The position numbers were made by a program, and so were the translations under genes. This document shows, piece after piece, positions 35,888-45,077 of a stretch of DNA of 64,000 nt; the first letter of the stretch is position 1; each line of letters starts with the position of its first letter. Below the pieces are notes generated by a model. It was not told the DNA's origin. It searched no databases and was given only the letters and a program-made list of their open reading frames with translations. The stretch comes from Paludicola sp. MB14-C6. Its GTDB lineage: Bacteria; Bacillota; Clostridia; Oscillospirales; Ruminococcaceae. Location: contig NZ_CP133133.1 in assembly GCF_030908625.1 (NCBI RefSeq), positions 1,674,001 through 1,738,000 on the forward strand, written 5' to 3'.

Positions 35888-38800
35888 TTATTCTTGAGCT
35901 GCTTTTGCAACAAGTTGTGCATATTTATCTTTTGCGTTAGCTTCTGCTTTAGCGAATAATTGCTCTGCTCTTGTTGGGTTTGCACGAGCAAGAGAGTTAT
36001 AACGAACTTCACCCATGATGAAGTCTTTGTAGCTAGCAGTAGGAGCTTTAGAGTCTAATTGGAATGGGTTTTTGCCTTCAACAGCTAGACGTGGGTCATA
36101 TCTGAATGTATGCCAATAGCCTGCTTCAACAGCACGTTTTTCTTCTGTTTGAGCAGAGCCCATACCAGTTTTAATACCGTGGTTGATACATGGTGCATAA
36201 GCAATAACAAGAGATGGACCGTTGTAGCTTTCTGCTTCAACAAATGCTTTAATAGCTTGGTTGTAGTCAGCACCTTGTGCGATTTGTGCAACATAGATGT
36301 AACCGTAGCTCATAGCAATACCAGCAAGGTCTTTCTTCTTCACTTCTTTACCAGCAGCAGCGAATTGAGCAATTGCACCGGTTGGAGTAGATTTAGAAGC
36401 TTGACCGCCTGTATTAGAGTAAACTTCAGTATCGAATACTAAGATGTTTACATCTTCGCCAGAAGCAAGAACATGGTCAACACCGCCGTAACCGATATCG
36501 TAAGCCCATCCGTCACCACCGAAGATCCAAACAGATTTTTTAGCTAGGTAATCTTTTGCAGCTAAAATATCTTTTGCACCATCACAGTTGCAGTTTTCTA
36601 ACATTGCAACTAATTTGTCAGTAGCAATACGGTTAGCAGAACCATCGTTTACTGTATCAAGATATTCTTTGCAAGTAGCTTTTGCAGCTTCATCGCAAGC
36701 GTTAGCCATAATAGCTTCTACTTTTTTGATTAGTCTGTTTCTAATTGCAGATTGTGCAAGATACATACCATAACCATATTCAGCGTTATCTTCAAATAGA
36801 GAGTTAGCCCAAGCAGGACCAAAGCCTGATTTGTTTACTGTGTATGGAGTTGAAGGAGCAGAACCACCCCAGATAGAAGAACAACCGGTTGCGTTAGAAA
36901 TATACATTCTGTCGCCAAATAGTTGTGTTACAAGTTTAGCATATGGAGTTTCTCCACATCCAGCACAAGCACCGGAGAACTCTAATAGAGGTTGTTTAAA
37001 TTGGCTACCTTTAACGGTAGATTCTTTAAATTTAACACCAACTTCAGGTTTTGTAGGAAGATCAATGCCGTATGCAAATGCATTTTGTTCTTCTAATTGA
37101 GAATCAAGAGCTTGCATTGTAAGAGCTTTGTTTCCTTTTTTACCAGGACAAACGTTTACACAAGAGCCGCATCCAGTACAGTCAAGTACAGAAACAACCA
37201 TAGCAAAGTTTAGACCAGGCATACCAGTCATAGGAGCAGATTTTGTTCCGCATGGAGCATTTTTCAATTCTTCATCAGTCATTACAACCGGACGAATTAC
37301 AGCATGAGGACAAACATAAGAACAGAAGTTACATTGGATACAGTTGTCAGGATTCCAAGCTGGAACGTCAACAGCAATACCACGTTTTTCGTATGCAGCA
37401 GAACCTTGTGGGAATACACCGTCAGCCATATGAGTGAAAGTAGAAACAGGAAGTGTATTACCTTTTTGTGCAGTTACAGGAACTAGGATGTTGTTAACAT
37501 AGTCAACTAGATCTTTTCTATCGCCTGTAGCAACATGAGTTAAGTCAGTATCAGCTGCGGTAGCCCATTCAGCAGGAACTTTAACTTCAACAACATTTTT
37601 TGCACCAGCATCAATAGCATCATGGTTCATCTTAACGATGTGTTCACCTTTTTTGCCATAAGAAGCAGTTGCAGCATCTTTCATGTATTTAACAGCATCA
37701 TCAGCAGGGATAATGTTAGCTAATTTAAAGAAAGCAGATTGTAGAATAGTATTGATTCTTCCGCCAAGACCGATTTCTTTACCAATTTTAACACCGTCAA
37801 TAGTATAGAACTTGATGTGTTTTTTAGCAATGTCACGTTTTACTTGACCAGGAAGTCTTTCTTCGATTTCAGCCATGTCCCAACCACAGTTTAATAGGAA
37901 TACGCCGCCTTCTTTTAGGTCAGCAGTCATATCATATTTTGTTACATAAGATGGGTTATGACAAGCAACGAAGTCAGCTTTATTGATTAGGTAAGTTGAT
38001 TTAATTTTTGGAGCACCAAATCTTAAGTGAGAAACTGTAATACCGCCAGATTTCTTTGAGTCATAGTCAAAGTAAGCTTGAACGTTCATATCAGTATGGT
38101 CACCGATAATTTTGATTGAGTTCTTGTTTGCACCAACAGTACCGTCAGCACCAAGACCCCAGAATTTACAACAAGTAATACCAGCAGGAGTTGTGTTAGG
38201 ATTTTCAGTAATCTCTAATGATAAATCAGTAACATCATCTACGATACCAAGAGTAAATCTATTTTTCGTTGTGTTTTTGAATGCAGCAATGATTTGTGCA
38301 GGAGTTGTGTCTTTAGAGCCAAGACCGTAACGTCCGCCCAATACAGGGATTGCATCAAATTTAGAACCTTTAAGAGATGCTACTACATCTAAGTATAGAG
38401 GCTCGCCAAGTGCACCAGGCTCTTTTGTTCTGTCTAATACAGTGATGTGTTTAACGGAATCAGGAATAGCTTCGATTAACTTTTCTGCAACGAAAGGTCT
38501 GTATAATCTTACTTTAACAACACCGTATTTACCACCGTTAGCATTTAAGTAATCGATAGTTTCTTCGATTGTATCGTTAACAGAACCCATAGCGATAATG
38601 ATGTTTGTTGCATCAGCAGCACCATAGTAGTTGAATAATTTATAATCTGTACCGATTTTCTCGTTTACTTTGTTCATATACTCTTCAACGATACCAGGAA
38701 CAGCATTGTAGTAAGAGTTAGAAGCTTCTCTTGCTTGGAAGAAAATATCAGGGTTTTGAGCAGTACCTTTTAGAACTGGGTGTTCTGGATTTAAAGCTCT

Positions 38801-39421
38801 CGCTCTGAAAGCGTTGATAGCGTCCATATCAACCATTTCTTTTAGGTCAGCGTAATCCCAAGCAGCAACTTTTTGCAGCTCATGAGAAGTTCTGAAACCA
38901 TCAAAGAAGTGAATGAAAGGAACTCTAGATTTAATAGTTGACATATGAGCAACTGCGCCTAAATCCATAGCTTCTTGTGGGTTTGTGCCAGCAAGCATAG
39001 CGAAACCGGTTTGACGACAAGCGTAAACGTCTGAGTGATCGCCGAAGATAGATAGTGCATGAGAAGCGATAGCACGAGCAGAAACGTTAATTACGCAAGG
39101 TAGTAACTCACCAGCAATTTTATACATATTAGGAATCATTAATAATAAACCTTGAGATGCTGTGTAAGTAGTAGTTAAAGCACCAGCGGAAAGAGAACCG
39201 TGAACAGCACCAGCAGCGCCTGCTTCTGATTGCATTTCAACAACTCTTACTCTTTCGCCAAAGATATTCTCTTTGCCTTCTGCTGACCATTTGTCAGTAG
39301 CTTCAGCCATATTTGATGATGGAGTGATTGGGTAAATCGCAGCAACATCAGTAAAGGCGTAGGATGCATGAGCGGCAGCAGTGTTACCGTCCATGGTTTT
39401 CATTTTTCTTTTGATTGCCAT
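35888..39421 (-). CDS. nifJ: Pyruvate:ferredoxin (flavodoxin) oxidoreductase
   Basis: Oxidises pyruvate to acetyl-CoA and CO2 while reducing ferredoxin, a central step of anaerobic fermentation. The 1177-residue single-chain enzyme keeps the full domain order: pyruvate-binding domain with YPITPSSNMAEATDKW (about 28), gamma domain, CoA-binding domain, two-cluster ferredoxin domain (CIQCNFCSYVCPHAVI and CTGCGSCVNVCPGKKGN, about 680-760), then the thiamine diphosphate domain with CAGCGETPYAKL and FGGDGWAYDIGYGG (about 825 and 960). The ATG at 39421 follows AAGGAGG. With PduL (59597-60169) it would lead to acetyl phosphate. The upstream region holds an array of hairpin repeats. Confidence 0.98.
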   Translation of the reverse strand: MAIKRKMKTMDGNTAAAHASYAFTDVAAIYPITPSSNMAEATDKWSAEGKENIFGERVRVVEMQSEAGAAGAVHGSLSAGALTTTYTASQGLLLMIPNMYKIAGELLPCVINVSARAIASHALSIFGDHSDVYACRQTGFAMLAGTNPQEAMDLGAVAHMSTIKSRVPFIHFFDGFRTSHELQKVAAWDYADLKEMVDMDAINAFRARALNPEHPVLKGTAQNPDIFFQAREASNSYYNAVPGIVEEYMNKVNEKIGTDYKLFNYYGAADATNIIIAMGSVNDTIEETIDYLNANGGKYGVVKVRLYRPFVAEKLIEAIPDSVKHITVLDRTKEPGALGEPLYLDVVASLKGSKFDAIPVLGGRYGLGSKDTTPAQIIAAFKNTTKNRFTLGIVDDVTDLSLEITENPNTTPAGITCCKFWGLGADGTVGANKNSIKIIGDHTDMNVQAYFDYDSKKSGGITVSHLRFGAPKIKSTYLINKADFVACHNPSYVTKYDMTADLKEGGVFLLNCGWDMAEIEERLPGQVKRDIAKKHIKFYTIDGVKIGKEIGLGGRINTILQSAFFKLANIIPADDAVKYMKDAATASYGKKGEHIVKMNHDAIDAGAKNVVEVKVPAEWATAADTDLTHVATGDRKDLVDYVNNILVPVTAQKGNTLPVSTFTHMADGVFPQGSAAYEKRGIAVDVPAWNPDNCIQCNFCSYVCPHAVIRPVVMTDEELKNAPCGTKSAPMTGMPGLNFAMVVSVLDCTGCGSCVNVCPGKKGNKALTMQALDSQLEEQNAFAYGIDLPTKPEVGVKFKESTVKGSQFKQPLLEFSGACAGCGETPYAKLVTQLFGDRMYISNATGCSSIWGGSAPSTPYTVNKSGFGPAWANSLFEDNAEYGYGMYLAQSAIRNRLIKKVEAIMANACDEAAKATCKEYLDTVNDGSANRIATDKLVAMLENCNCDGAKDILAAKDYLAKKSVWIFGGDGWAYDIGYGGVDHVLASGEDVNILVFDTEVYSNTGGQASKSTPTGAIAQFAAAGKEVKKKDLAGIAMSYGYIYVAQIAQGADYNQAIKAFVEAESYNGPSLVIAYAPCINHGIKTGMGSAQTEEKRAVEAGYWHTFRYDPRLAVEGKNPFQLDSKAPTASYKDFIMGEVRYNSLARANPTRAEQLFAKAEANAKDKYAQLVAKAAQE

Positions 39422-39452
39422 TTTTATATCCTCCTTGAAATTTGAATACATA

Positions 39453-39535
39453 TTATATCATAAGCGTAGCGTTGATATAATTGACGATACGCGGCTTTGG
39501 CGAAGCCAAACTTCGCGTCGTCATATAAATATATA
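39453..39535. repeat. Tandem hairpin repeat upstream of nifJ, copy 1
   Basis: The unit reads ATCATAAGCGTAGCGTTGAT, then TATAATTGACGATACGCGG, and closes at CTTCGCGTCGTCATATAA. The segment 39484-39522 folds as GACGA/TCGTC, CGCG/CGCG and an inner TTTGGC/GCCAAA stem. The copy begins 32 bases upstream of the nifJ start, so it lies in the leader or promoter region. Confidence 0.8.
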
Positions 39536-39556
39536 AAATAAACACGTGAGTGTTTG

Positions 39557-39640
39557 TTTTATCATAAGCGTAGCGTTGATATAATTGACGATACGCGGCT
39601 TTAGCAAAGCCAAACTTCGCGTCGTCATTAAAATATATGA
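39557..39640. repeat. Tandem hairpin repeat upstream of nifJ, copy 2
   Basis: Nearly identical to copy 1 with a 105-base period. The stem-loop at 39587-39626 differs in the inner stem (GGCTTT AGC AAAGCC), still fully paired. A separate small hairpin (AAACAC/GTGTTT, about 39539-39556) lies between copies 1 and 2. Confidence 0.8.
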
Positions 39641-39656
39641 TAAACCCCATTAAGGC

Positions 39657-39740
39657 TTATTATATCTAAACGAAGTGTTGATATAATCGGCGATATACGA
39701 AATTAAAACAAATTTCGTGTCGTCAAAAAAATATATATGA
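39657..39740. repeat. Tandem hairpin repeat upstream of nifJ, copy 3 (diverged)
   Basis: Keeps the TCTAAACGAAGTGTTGATAT start and the GTCGTC end, but its stem has changed sequence while still pairing (ACGAAATT with AAATTTCGT, 39698-39718). It is followed by a perfect ATAAACC/GGTTTAT hairpin at about 39740-39757. The change with retained pairing suggests that the structure matters. Confidence 0.65.
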
Positions 39741-39759
39741 TAAACCAAGTGGTTTATTA

Positions 39760-40189
39760 TATGAAGTGTGCAAGGTTATTATTTACTTGTAAACGAGTAA
39801 CCATCCAATTAAATTAAAATAAAAAGAATTCGGTTGTTTGCAGTATAATTATTAAGCATATAGATATTTTTGTTGAAAAATGTCCAAGCTGCTTTACACG
39901 CTTGTTTTTATTTTATCATCTTTCCTTATTAATGTAAAGGGAAATGCAAAGAAATATTGTTAATGTAAATGGTTGCATTTCCATTAATAATATAATTAAA
40001 TCTGCATCTTTTGAAACGTCTATTTTCTGAAAAAAGAAAATATAATACTGACAAATAAATGAATATATTAGTTGAAATAATAAGCCCAATTTTACTTGAA
40101 GGCTTTCATATTGAATCGTTTGTCATAAACTAACTTTAACATAAAAACAACATTTTTTATTACGATGCTGTAAATAAAACTAGGATTCA
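39760..40189. other. AT-rich intergenic region between nifJ and the CNNM gene
   Basis: No gene found. It must contain the nifJ promoter on the minus strand; a weak candidate is TGGACA (39886-39881) with TATATG (39862-39857). Apart from general AT-richness I see nothing else that can be supported. Confidence 0.4.
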
Positions 40190-40218
40190 TTGACATTTTA
40201 TCAAAAAACCTTTATAGT
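40190..40218 (+). promoter_or_regulatory. Promoter of the CNNM/CorC-like gene
   Basis: TTGACA (40190-40195) and TATAGT (40213-40218) with a 17-base spacer, about 95 bases ahead of the start codon. Confidence 0.8.
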
Positions 40219-40312
40219 AAAAGAGTCTAAGTAAAAATGCATATAATATGCTATAGGCAGTACGAATTGATTTCGTATGAAATAATTTAGGACCACTGAA
40301 AGGGGTTTCGTA

Positions 40313-41650
40313 ATGGACGACGTCGGGCGATATTTAGGTAGTATTGTAATTTTTTTACTACTAACCGTAATCGCAATGTTTTTTTCAGGTCATGAAGCAG
40401 CAATTGTATCATTGAACGAAAGTAGATTAAAACGATTAGCGGAAGAAGATAACCCAAAGGCTAAAAAACTGTTGACAATCAAAGAGCATCAGTTTCATTT
40501 TTTACTGAAAATGGATATCTGTGCTACGTTTTGTATTGTAGCAGCTTGTTTGGTTGGAACATATGTATATTCACCTGTGTTGCAAGTATTATTCGAAAAA
40601 TGGTTTGGAAAAGCGGGTTGGATTTCTGTAGTTTCGTTTTTGATCATTTTCGTTCTTTCTGTTTTTATAGCTTTTGTTATTGGTAAAACACTGCCGAAAA
40701 AACTAGTTGCAAATAAGCCGGAATCATTTGCATTGTTTTCTGTAGATTTTATTCGAGTGTTAGGTGCTTTATTTAAACCGATTACTTTTATGATTATGAA
40801 AACAGCAAAAGGTTTTATCAAACTAATCGGTATTAATCCAAGCAGTGAAAACAGTGATGTAACCGAAGAAGAGATTCGTATGCTTGTGGATGTTGGAAAT
40901 GAAAATGGCACCATTGAGTTATCTGAACGTGAAATGATTAACAATGTGTTCGAGTTTAATGATCGAACTGCAGAAGAAATTATGACTCACAGAACCGATA
41001 TCATAGCTGTGGAAAAAGAAGATCCATTATCTGAAGTGATTCAACTTGGCATTGAAGAGGGCTTTTCTCGTATACCGGTTTATGATGATGTGATAGATAA
41101 TATTGTGGGTATAATATATGTGAAAGATTTGCTGACTTTGATTGGCACATTAGATATTAGCGGCAAAAAAACGGAAGAGTTTATGCGTGGCGTAATTTAT
41201 GCTCCTGAATCAGCACGTTGTAGAATGCTCTTTAAGGAGCTAAAAGAAAAGAAAACACATATGGCCGTTATTGTAGATGAATACGGTGGAACTGCTGGTG
41301 TCGTTACAATGGAGGATTTATTGGAATCTATTGTTGGTAATATACAAGATGAATATGACCAAGAGGATGATGAAGTTAAAAAAATCGATGAAAATAACTA
41401 TTCTTTAGATGGCGGATTGAGTATAGAAGAAATTGAGAAATTATTTGATATCAGCTTATCTGTGGATGAAGATACGGAAACACTCGGTGGATTAATTGTC
41501 AATACATTGGGAAGAATTCCATCCGAAGAGGAATTTCCGACTGTAGCGGTTTGTGGTGTGGAATTTACTGTTGCAAAAGTTGAGGACAGACGTGTGGTTC
41601 GAGTGAATGCAAAAGTTTTGCCTCAAACGCAACAGATAGAAGATAAATAA
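40313..41650 (+). CDS. CNNM/CorC-family membrane protein with CBS domains (hemolysin-like)
   Basis: The 445-residue protein has a DUF21/CNNM membrane domain with about four helices (1-190), a pair of CBS domains (about 205-335, MTHRTDIIAVEKEDPLSEVI and MAVIVDEYGGTAGVVTMEDL) and a C-terminal CorC_HlyC domain (about 350-440, ending DRRVVRVNAKVLP). Family members are Mg2+/Co2+ transporters or regulators, with CBS pairs sensing ATP-Mg. GAAAGGGG precedes the ATG. It is first in a transcript that continues with ymdB, asp23 and fakA. Confidence 0.92.
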   Translation: MDDVGRYLGSIVIFLLLTVIAMFFSGHEAAIVSLNESRLKRLAEEDNPKAKKLLTIKEHQFHFLLKMDICATFCIVAACLVGTYVYSPVLQVLFEKWFGKAGWISVVSFLIIFVLSVFIAFVIGKTLPKKLVANKPESFALFSVDFIRVLGALFKPITFMIMKTAKGFIKLIGINPSSENSDVTEEEIRMLVDVGNENGTIELSEREMINNVFEFNDRTAEEIMTHRTDIIAVEKEDPLSEVIQLGIEEGFSRIPVYDDVIDNIVGIIYVKDLLTLIGTLDISGKKTEEFMRGVIYAPESARCRMLFKELKEKKTHMAVIVDEYGGTAGVVTMEDLLESIVGNIQDEYDQEDDEVKKIDENNYSLDGGLSIEEIEKLFDISLSVDEDTETLGGLIVNTLGRIPSEEEFPTVAVCGVEFTVAKVEDRRVVRVNAKVLPQTQQIEDK

Positions 41651-41697
41651 AACGTGTATTTTTAGTTAAAAGAATTTACACATAGACGGAGTAATAA

Positions 41698-42465
41698 ATG
41701 AAGGTATTGATGATTGGTGATGTTATATCACAATTAGGATGTGATTTTCTTCGCCAAAAATTACCGCAACTAAAGCGGGAAATGAAAATAGATGTTGTCA
41801 TTGCAAATGGAGAAAACTCAGCAGTTGGAAACGGAATATTGCCGACAAGTGCAAAGTCTTTGCTTGATAGTGGGGTTGACATTATAACAACTGGCAACCA
41901 TGTATATAAACGATTTGAAATATTAAACTATTTTGAAGAAAATGATCAGGTAATTCGTCCTGCAAACTTTCCGGATTCAGCAAGTGGAAAAGGTTATTAT
42001 ATTTATGATGGCGGTTACTATCAGCTAGCGGTTATCAATTTGTTGGGAACTTCTTTCATGGAGCCGCTTGCATGCCCTTTTGAAACAATGGACAAACTGC
42101 TCGAAAAAATCGATTGTAAATATATTTTAGTTGATTTCCATGCAGAAGCCACAGGTGAGAAAAAAGCTTTGGGTTATTATTTAGATGGCAAAGTAAGTGC
42201 AGTAGTTGGTACTCATACACATGTGCAGACTGCGGATGAACAGATTTTGCCTCAGGGAACAGGCTTTATAACGGATTTGGGTATGACAGGGCCGATTGAT
42301 TCAGTACTTGGAGTAAATCCACAAAATGTAATTACTCGATTAAGAACCCATATGCCAACTCGATTTGAGGTAGCCGAAGGTAAATGTCGAATGGAATGTG
42401 TATTGTTGGAATTGTGCGAAAAAACGGGAAAATGTAACCATATTACGAGATTACGGATTGAATAA
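41698..42465 (+). CDS. ymdB: YmdB-family metallophosphoesterase
   Basis: YmdB is a di-iron/manganese 2',3'-cyclic nucleotide phosphodiesterase that affects sporulation and biofilm decisions in Bacillus. The 255-residue protein has the characteristic motifs MIGDVISQLGCDFL (Asp ligand, about 7), NGENSAVGNGI (about 37), TTGNHVYK (His ligand, about 64), VDFHAEATGEKKALGYYLDG (about 147) and GTHTHVQTADEQILP (about 173). Length and order are normal. It starts at ATG 41698 after GACGGAGTAA, 47 bases past the CNNM gene. Confidence 0.94.
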   Translation: MKVLMIGDVISQLGCDFLRQKLPQLKREMKIDVVIANGENSAVGNGILPTSAKSLLDSGVDIITTGNHVYKRFEILNYFEENDQVIRPANFPDSASGKGYYIYDGGYYQLAVINLLGTSFMEPLACPFETMDKLLEKIDCKYILVDFHAEATGEKKALGYYLDGKVSAVVGTHTHVQTADEQILPQGTGFITDLGMTGPIDSVLGVNPQNVITRLRTHMPTRFEVAEGKCRMECVLLELCEKTGKCNHITRLRIE

Positions 42466-42574
42466 TCTTAACATTTCGTGTATAATATTGAGAAGATAGA
42501 TGTACGATACGTATTTATGTGAAGCAGCTTTGTTAAAAGCAAAAATAAGTATTGCATCAAAGGAGATGTCTTTT

Positions 42575-42928
42575 ATGGTAAAGCTTGAAAATCATTTGGG
42601 CGTAATTGATGTATCACATGAGTATTTTGTGAACTTAGTTGGTAGTGCTGTTATTAGTTGCTTTGGTGTTGCTGCAATGGCAACTGCAGACGCAACGCAA
42701 GGATTTTTACAGAAGTTCAAAAGAAATGATAACTTAGATAAAGGCATACGTGTGCGTGTGAAAAATCAAAAACTTGTTATTGATTTGCATATTATTGTTA
42801 CTTATGGAACAAATATTTCAGCAATAGTAAAAAGCATCATGCATAAAGTACAATATACCGTCGAAGAAAATACTGGTTTCAGCGTAGCAAGAGTGAATGT
42901 TTTTGTTGACGGGATGAAGACTGTATAA
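42575..42928 (+). CDS. Asp23/Gls24-family envelope protein (YloU type)
   Basis: The 117-residue protein has the Asp23 fold pattern: ISHEYFVNLVG-like entry (about 12), GVAAMA, then the strand block GIRVRVKNQKLVIDLHIIVTYG and a C-terminal TGFSVARVNVFVDGM. I chose the ATG at 42575 because AAAGGAGA lies 8 bases upstream; an in-frame start 25 codons earlier has no site. The order asp23 - fakA - recG is conserved in Firmicutes, which supports the call. Members bind the membrane surface through partners and respond to envelope stress; the precise role is open. Confidence 0.9.
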   Translation: MVKLENHLGVIDVSHEYFVNLVGSAVISCFGVAAMATADATQGFLQKFKRNDNLDKGIRVRVKNQKLVIDLHIIVTYGTNISAIVKSIMHKVQYTVEENTGFSVARVNVFVDGMKTV

Positions 42929-43030
42929 AAATTTGAAAATAAAATAAAAAATAACGCCGAAGCAGCGCTGAAGCGTACATTTAATGTACAATGAGAATAT
43001 TTTGTGCATGGTAAAGAGGAGTGCAGTAGG

Positions 43031-44680
43031 GTGATACAAGGAAATGTTTTAGCAAAAGCTATTATTTCAGGTGCGAATAATATCACGAATAATAAACAAA
43101 TGGTGGATGAATTGAACGTATTTCCTGTTCCAGATGGTGATACAGGAACGAATATGTCAATGACAATTAACGCAGGCAAAAAGGAATTGGAGTTATTAGA
43201 TAATCCAACCGTAGAAAAAGCTGCTGAAGTTGCAGCATCTGCTTTATTACGTGGAGCAAGAGGAAACTCCGGAGTTATTTTATCTTTGTTGTTCAGAGGC
43301 TTTGCAAAAGGATTAAAAGGAAAAACAGAAGCCAATGGGCAGGATTTAGCCAAAGCGTTGACACTAGGTGTTGAAGCTGCATATAAAGCAGTTATGAAGC
43401 CAACAGAAGGAACGATTCTAACCGTTGCAAGAGTTGCTGCTGAACATGCAACAGAATTAGCTTTACAAACCAATGATACAACGATTGTATTTGATGAAAT
43501 TGTAGCAAGAGCAAAAGAAGCATTAGACCAAACACCTGAAATGCTTCCTGTATTGAAAAAAGCAGGAGTAGTGGATGCAGGTGGTATGGGTTTACTTGTA
43601 ATATTCAAAGGAATGCAAGCAGTAATCTGCTCAGGTGAAGAAGTTAAAACAGTTGAAAAAACAACTACGAATAAGGCTGTAGCTCCTGTATTGAATGCTG
43701 TTGCGGAATATGAAGGCGAAATTACCTTTACTTATTGTACAGAGTTTATTGTAGATAAAAAAGAGGATTGTCCTGATGCATTAAAGCTAAGAGCATATCT
43801 TGAGACAATAGGCGATAGCGTTGTATGTGTGGATGATGAAACGATTATAAAAGTACATGTTCATACGAACAATCCTGGTAATGCATTGCAAGAAGGATTG
43901 AAGTTTGGCCAGTTAATCAATATGAAAATCGAAAATATGCGTGAGCAGCATCAAGCAAAAATCAATGAATCAGAACGAACAAAGGCGAGCGATGAGTATT
44001 TACCGGTAGATCCAGAAAAACAATTCGGTTTTGTTGCAGTATGTGCAGGAGCAGGTTTACAAGGGTTGTTTGCTGATTTAGGTGTTGATAAAATTGTGAG
44101 TGGTGGTCAGACAATGAATCCAAGCACAGACGACATTTTACGTGCAATTGAAGCTACTCCGGCTGAAACAGTATTTGTATTACCAAATAATAAAAATATT
44201 ATTATGGCTGCGGAACAAGCAGTAAAACTTGCAGATAGAAGAGTATGTGTATTGCAAACACGAACAATACCGCAAGGGATTTCAGCAATGCTTGCATTTG
44301 ATCCAGAAGCGAGTTATAGCGAAAACCGTTTGAATATGACAAAGCAATTTGATAGAGTTCAAACCGGTTTAGTAACATTTGCTGCAAGAGATAGCGAGTT
44401 TGATGGACATTCCATTAAAAAAGGTGAAATATTAGGACTTGATAACGGTAAGCTCAGTTTCACAGAAAAAGATTTAAATAAAGCACTTCTTCGTTTAACC
44501 AAAACGTTAGCAAAAAAATCCGACGGAACATTCATTACGATTATTTATGGTAGTGACGTAACAGATGAGCAAGCGGAGAAAGTTTATAATTCCATTTCAG
44601 AAAAATACGGAAATGAATATGAAATAAACCTAATCAATGGTGGGCAACCGGTTTATTATTACATTCTTTCTGTTGAATAA
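43031..44680 (+). CDS. fakA: Fatty acid kinase ATP-binding subunit FakA (YloV, DAK2 domain)
   Basis: FakA phosphorylates a fatty acid held by FakB (DegV family). The 549-residue protein has a DhaL/DAK2 nucleotide domain (about 1-200) with the metal-binding Asp residues in FPVPDGDTGTNMSMT and GARGNSGVILS, a middle domain around FTYCTEFIVD (about 230-310) that holds HVHTNNPG, and a C-terminal DegV-like domain from about 335 (GLQGLFADLGVD, IVSGGQTMNPST). The start is GTG at 43031, 9 bases after GGAG. It lies between asp23 and recG as in other Firmicutes. A DegV-family partner is encoded at 4140-5030. Confidence 0.93.
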   Translation: MIQGNVLAKAIISGANNITNNKQMVDELNVFPVPDGDTGTNMSMTINAGKKELELLDNPTVEKAAEVAASALLRGARGNSGVILSLLFRGFAKGLKGKTEANGQDLAKALTLGVEAAYKAVMKPTEGTILTVARVAAEHATELALQTNDTTIVFDEIVARAKEALDQTPEMLPVLKKAGVVDAGGMGLLVIFKGMQAVICSGEEVKTVEKTTTNKAVAPVLNAVAEYEGEITFTYCTEFIVDKKEDCPDALKLRAYLETIGDSVVCVDDETIIKVHVHTNNPGNALQEGLKFGQLINMKIENMREQHQAKINESERTKASDEYLPVDPEKQFGFVAVCAGAGLQGLFADLGVDKIVSGGQTMNPSTDDILRAIEATPAETVFVLPNNKNIIMAAEQAVKLADRRVCVLQTRTIPQGISAMLAFDPEASYSENRLNMTKQFDRVQTGLVTFAARDSEFDGHSIKKGEILGLDNGKLSFTEKDLNKALLRLTKTLAKKSDGTFITIIYGSDVTDEQAEKVYNSISEKYGNEYEINLINGGQPVYYYILSVE

Positions 44681-44693
44681 TTAGATAAACCCG

Positions 44694-44717
44694 AGAGCGA
44701 ACGTTGTTCGCTCTTTT
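44694..44717 (+). terminator. Terminator after fakA
   Basis: AGAGCGAAC (44694-44702) and GTTCGCTCT (44706-44714) with a three-base loop and TTT following. Confidence 0.75.
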
Positions 44718-44809
44718 GTATATTTTAATTTGGTTTTTATTGCGTTTCAAAAATTATCGTGGTAAGATGAAGAAAAGGGTATTTCATTATAAGAAATGAG
44801 GTAACGAAA

Positions 44810-45067
44810 ATGCGAAAAGAGATCTATTTAAAAGATATTAAAAATAAGCAATTAAAAATGCTGATTTGGATTGGTTGTGTTTTGGTAGTCGCTTTAATCG
44901 TGTTAATTGTTTCGGCAATTTCTGCTTCAATTGGAATTGCTATTTTGCTTCCAGTTTCGATTATTGCGGGAATCTCTGCTGTTATTGCATTTGTTGGCTT
45001 TTTTGTTGCAGTACCCGTTTGGTTAATTATGAATCGTAAAAAAAGAAACCATAAAATAGATAAATGA
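44810..45067 (+). CDS. Small membrane protein of unknown function
   Basis: An 85-residue protein with two hydrophobic helices (about 16-36 and 41-67) between basic ends (KDIKNKQLK... and NRKKRNHKIDK), so both termini are probably cytoplasmic. The ATG at 44810 follows GAGGTAACG. It lies 10 bases before recG and is probably co-transcribed with it. No family recognised. Confidence 0.7.
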   Translation: MRKEIYLKDIKNKQLKMLIWIGCVLVVALIVLIVSAISASIGIAILLPVSIIAGISAVIAFVGFFVAVPVWLIMNRKKRNHKIDK

Positions 45068-45077
45068 GGATAGAAAA

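Noticed and set aside
39453-39650. 65-codon minus-strand open frame upstream of nifJ
   Set aside because: It is translated from the tandem hairpin repeats and repeats its own residues; there is no ribosome site.
39453-39740. CRISPR array
   Set aside because: Only three units, with diverged repeats containing long hairpins, irregular spacers and no cas genes.
42802-43608. Long 268-codon minus-strand open frame opposite asp23/fakA
   Set aside because: It lies wholly against two well-supported genes, has low-complexity composition and no ribosome site: an antisense shadow.
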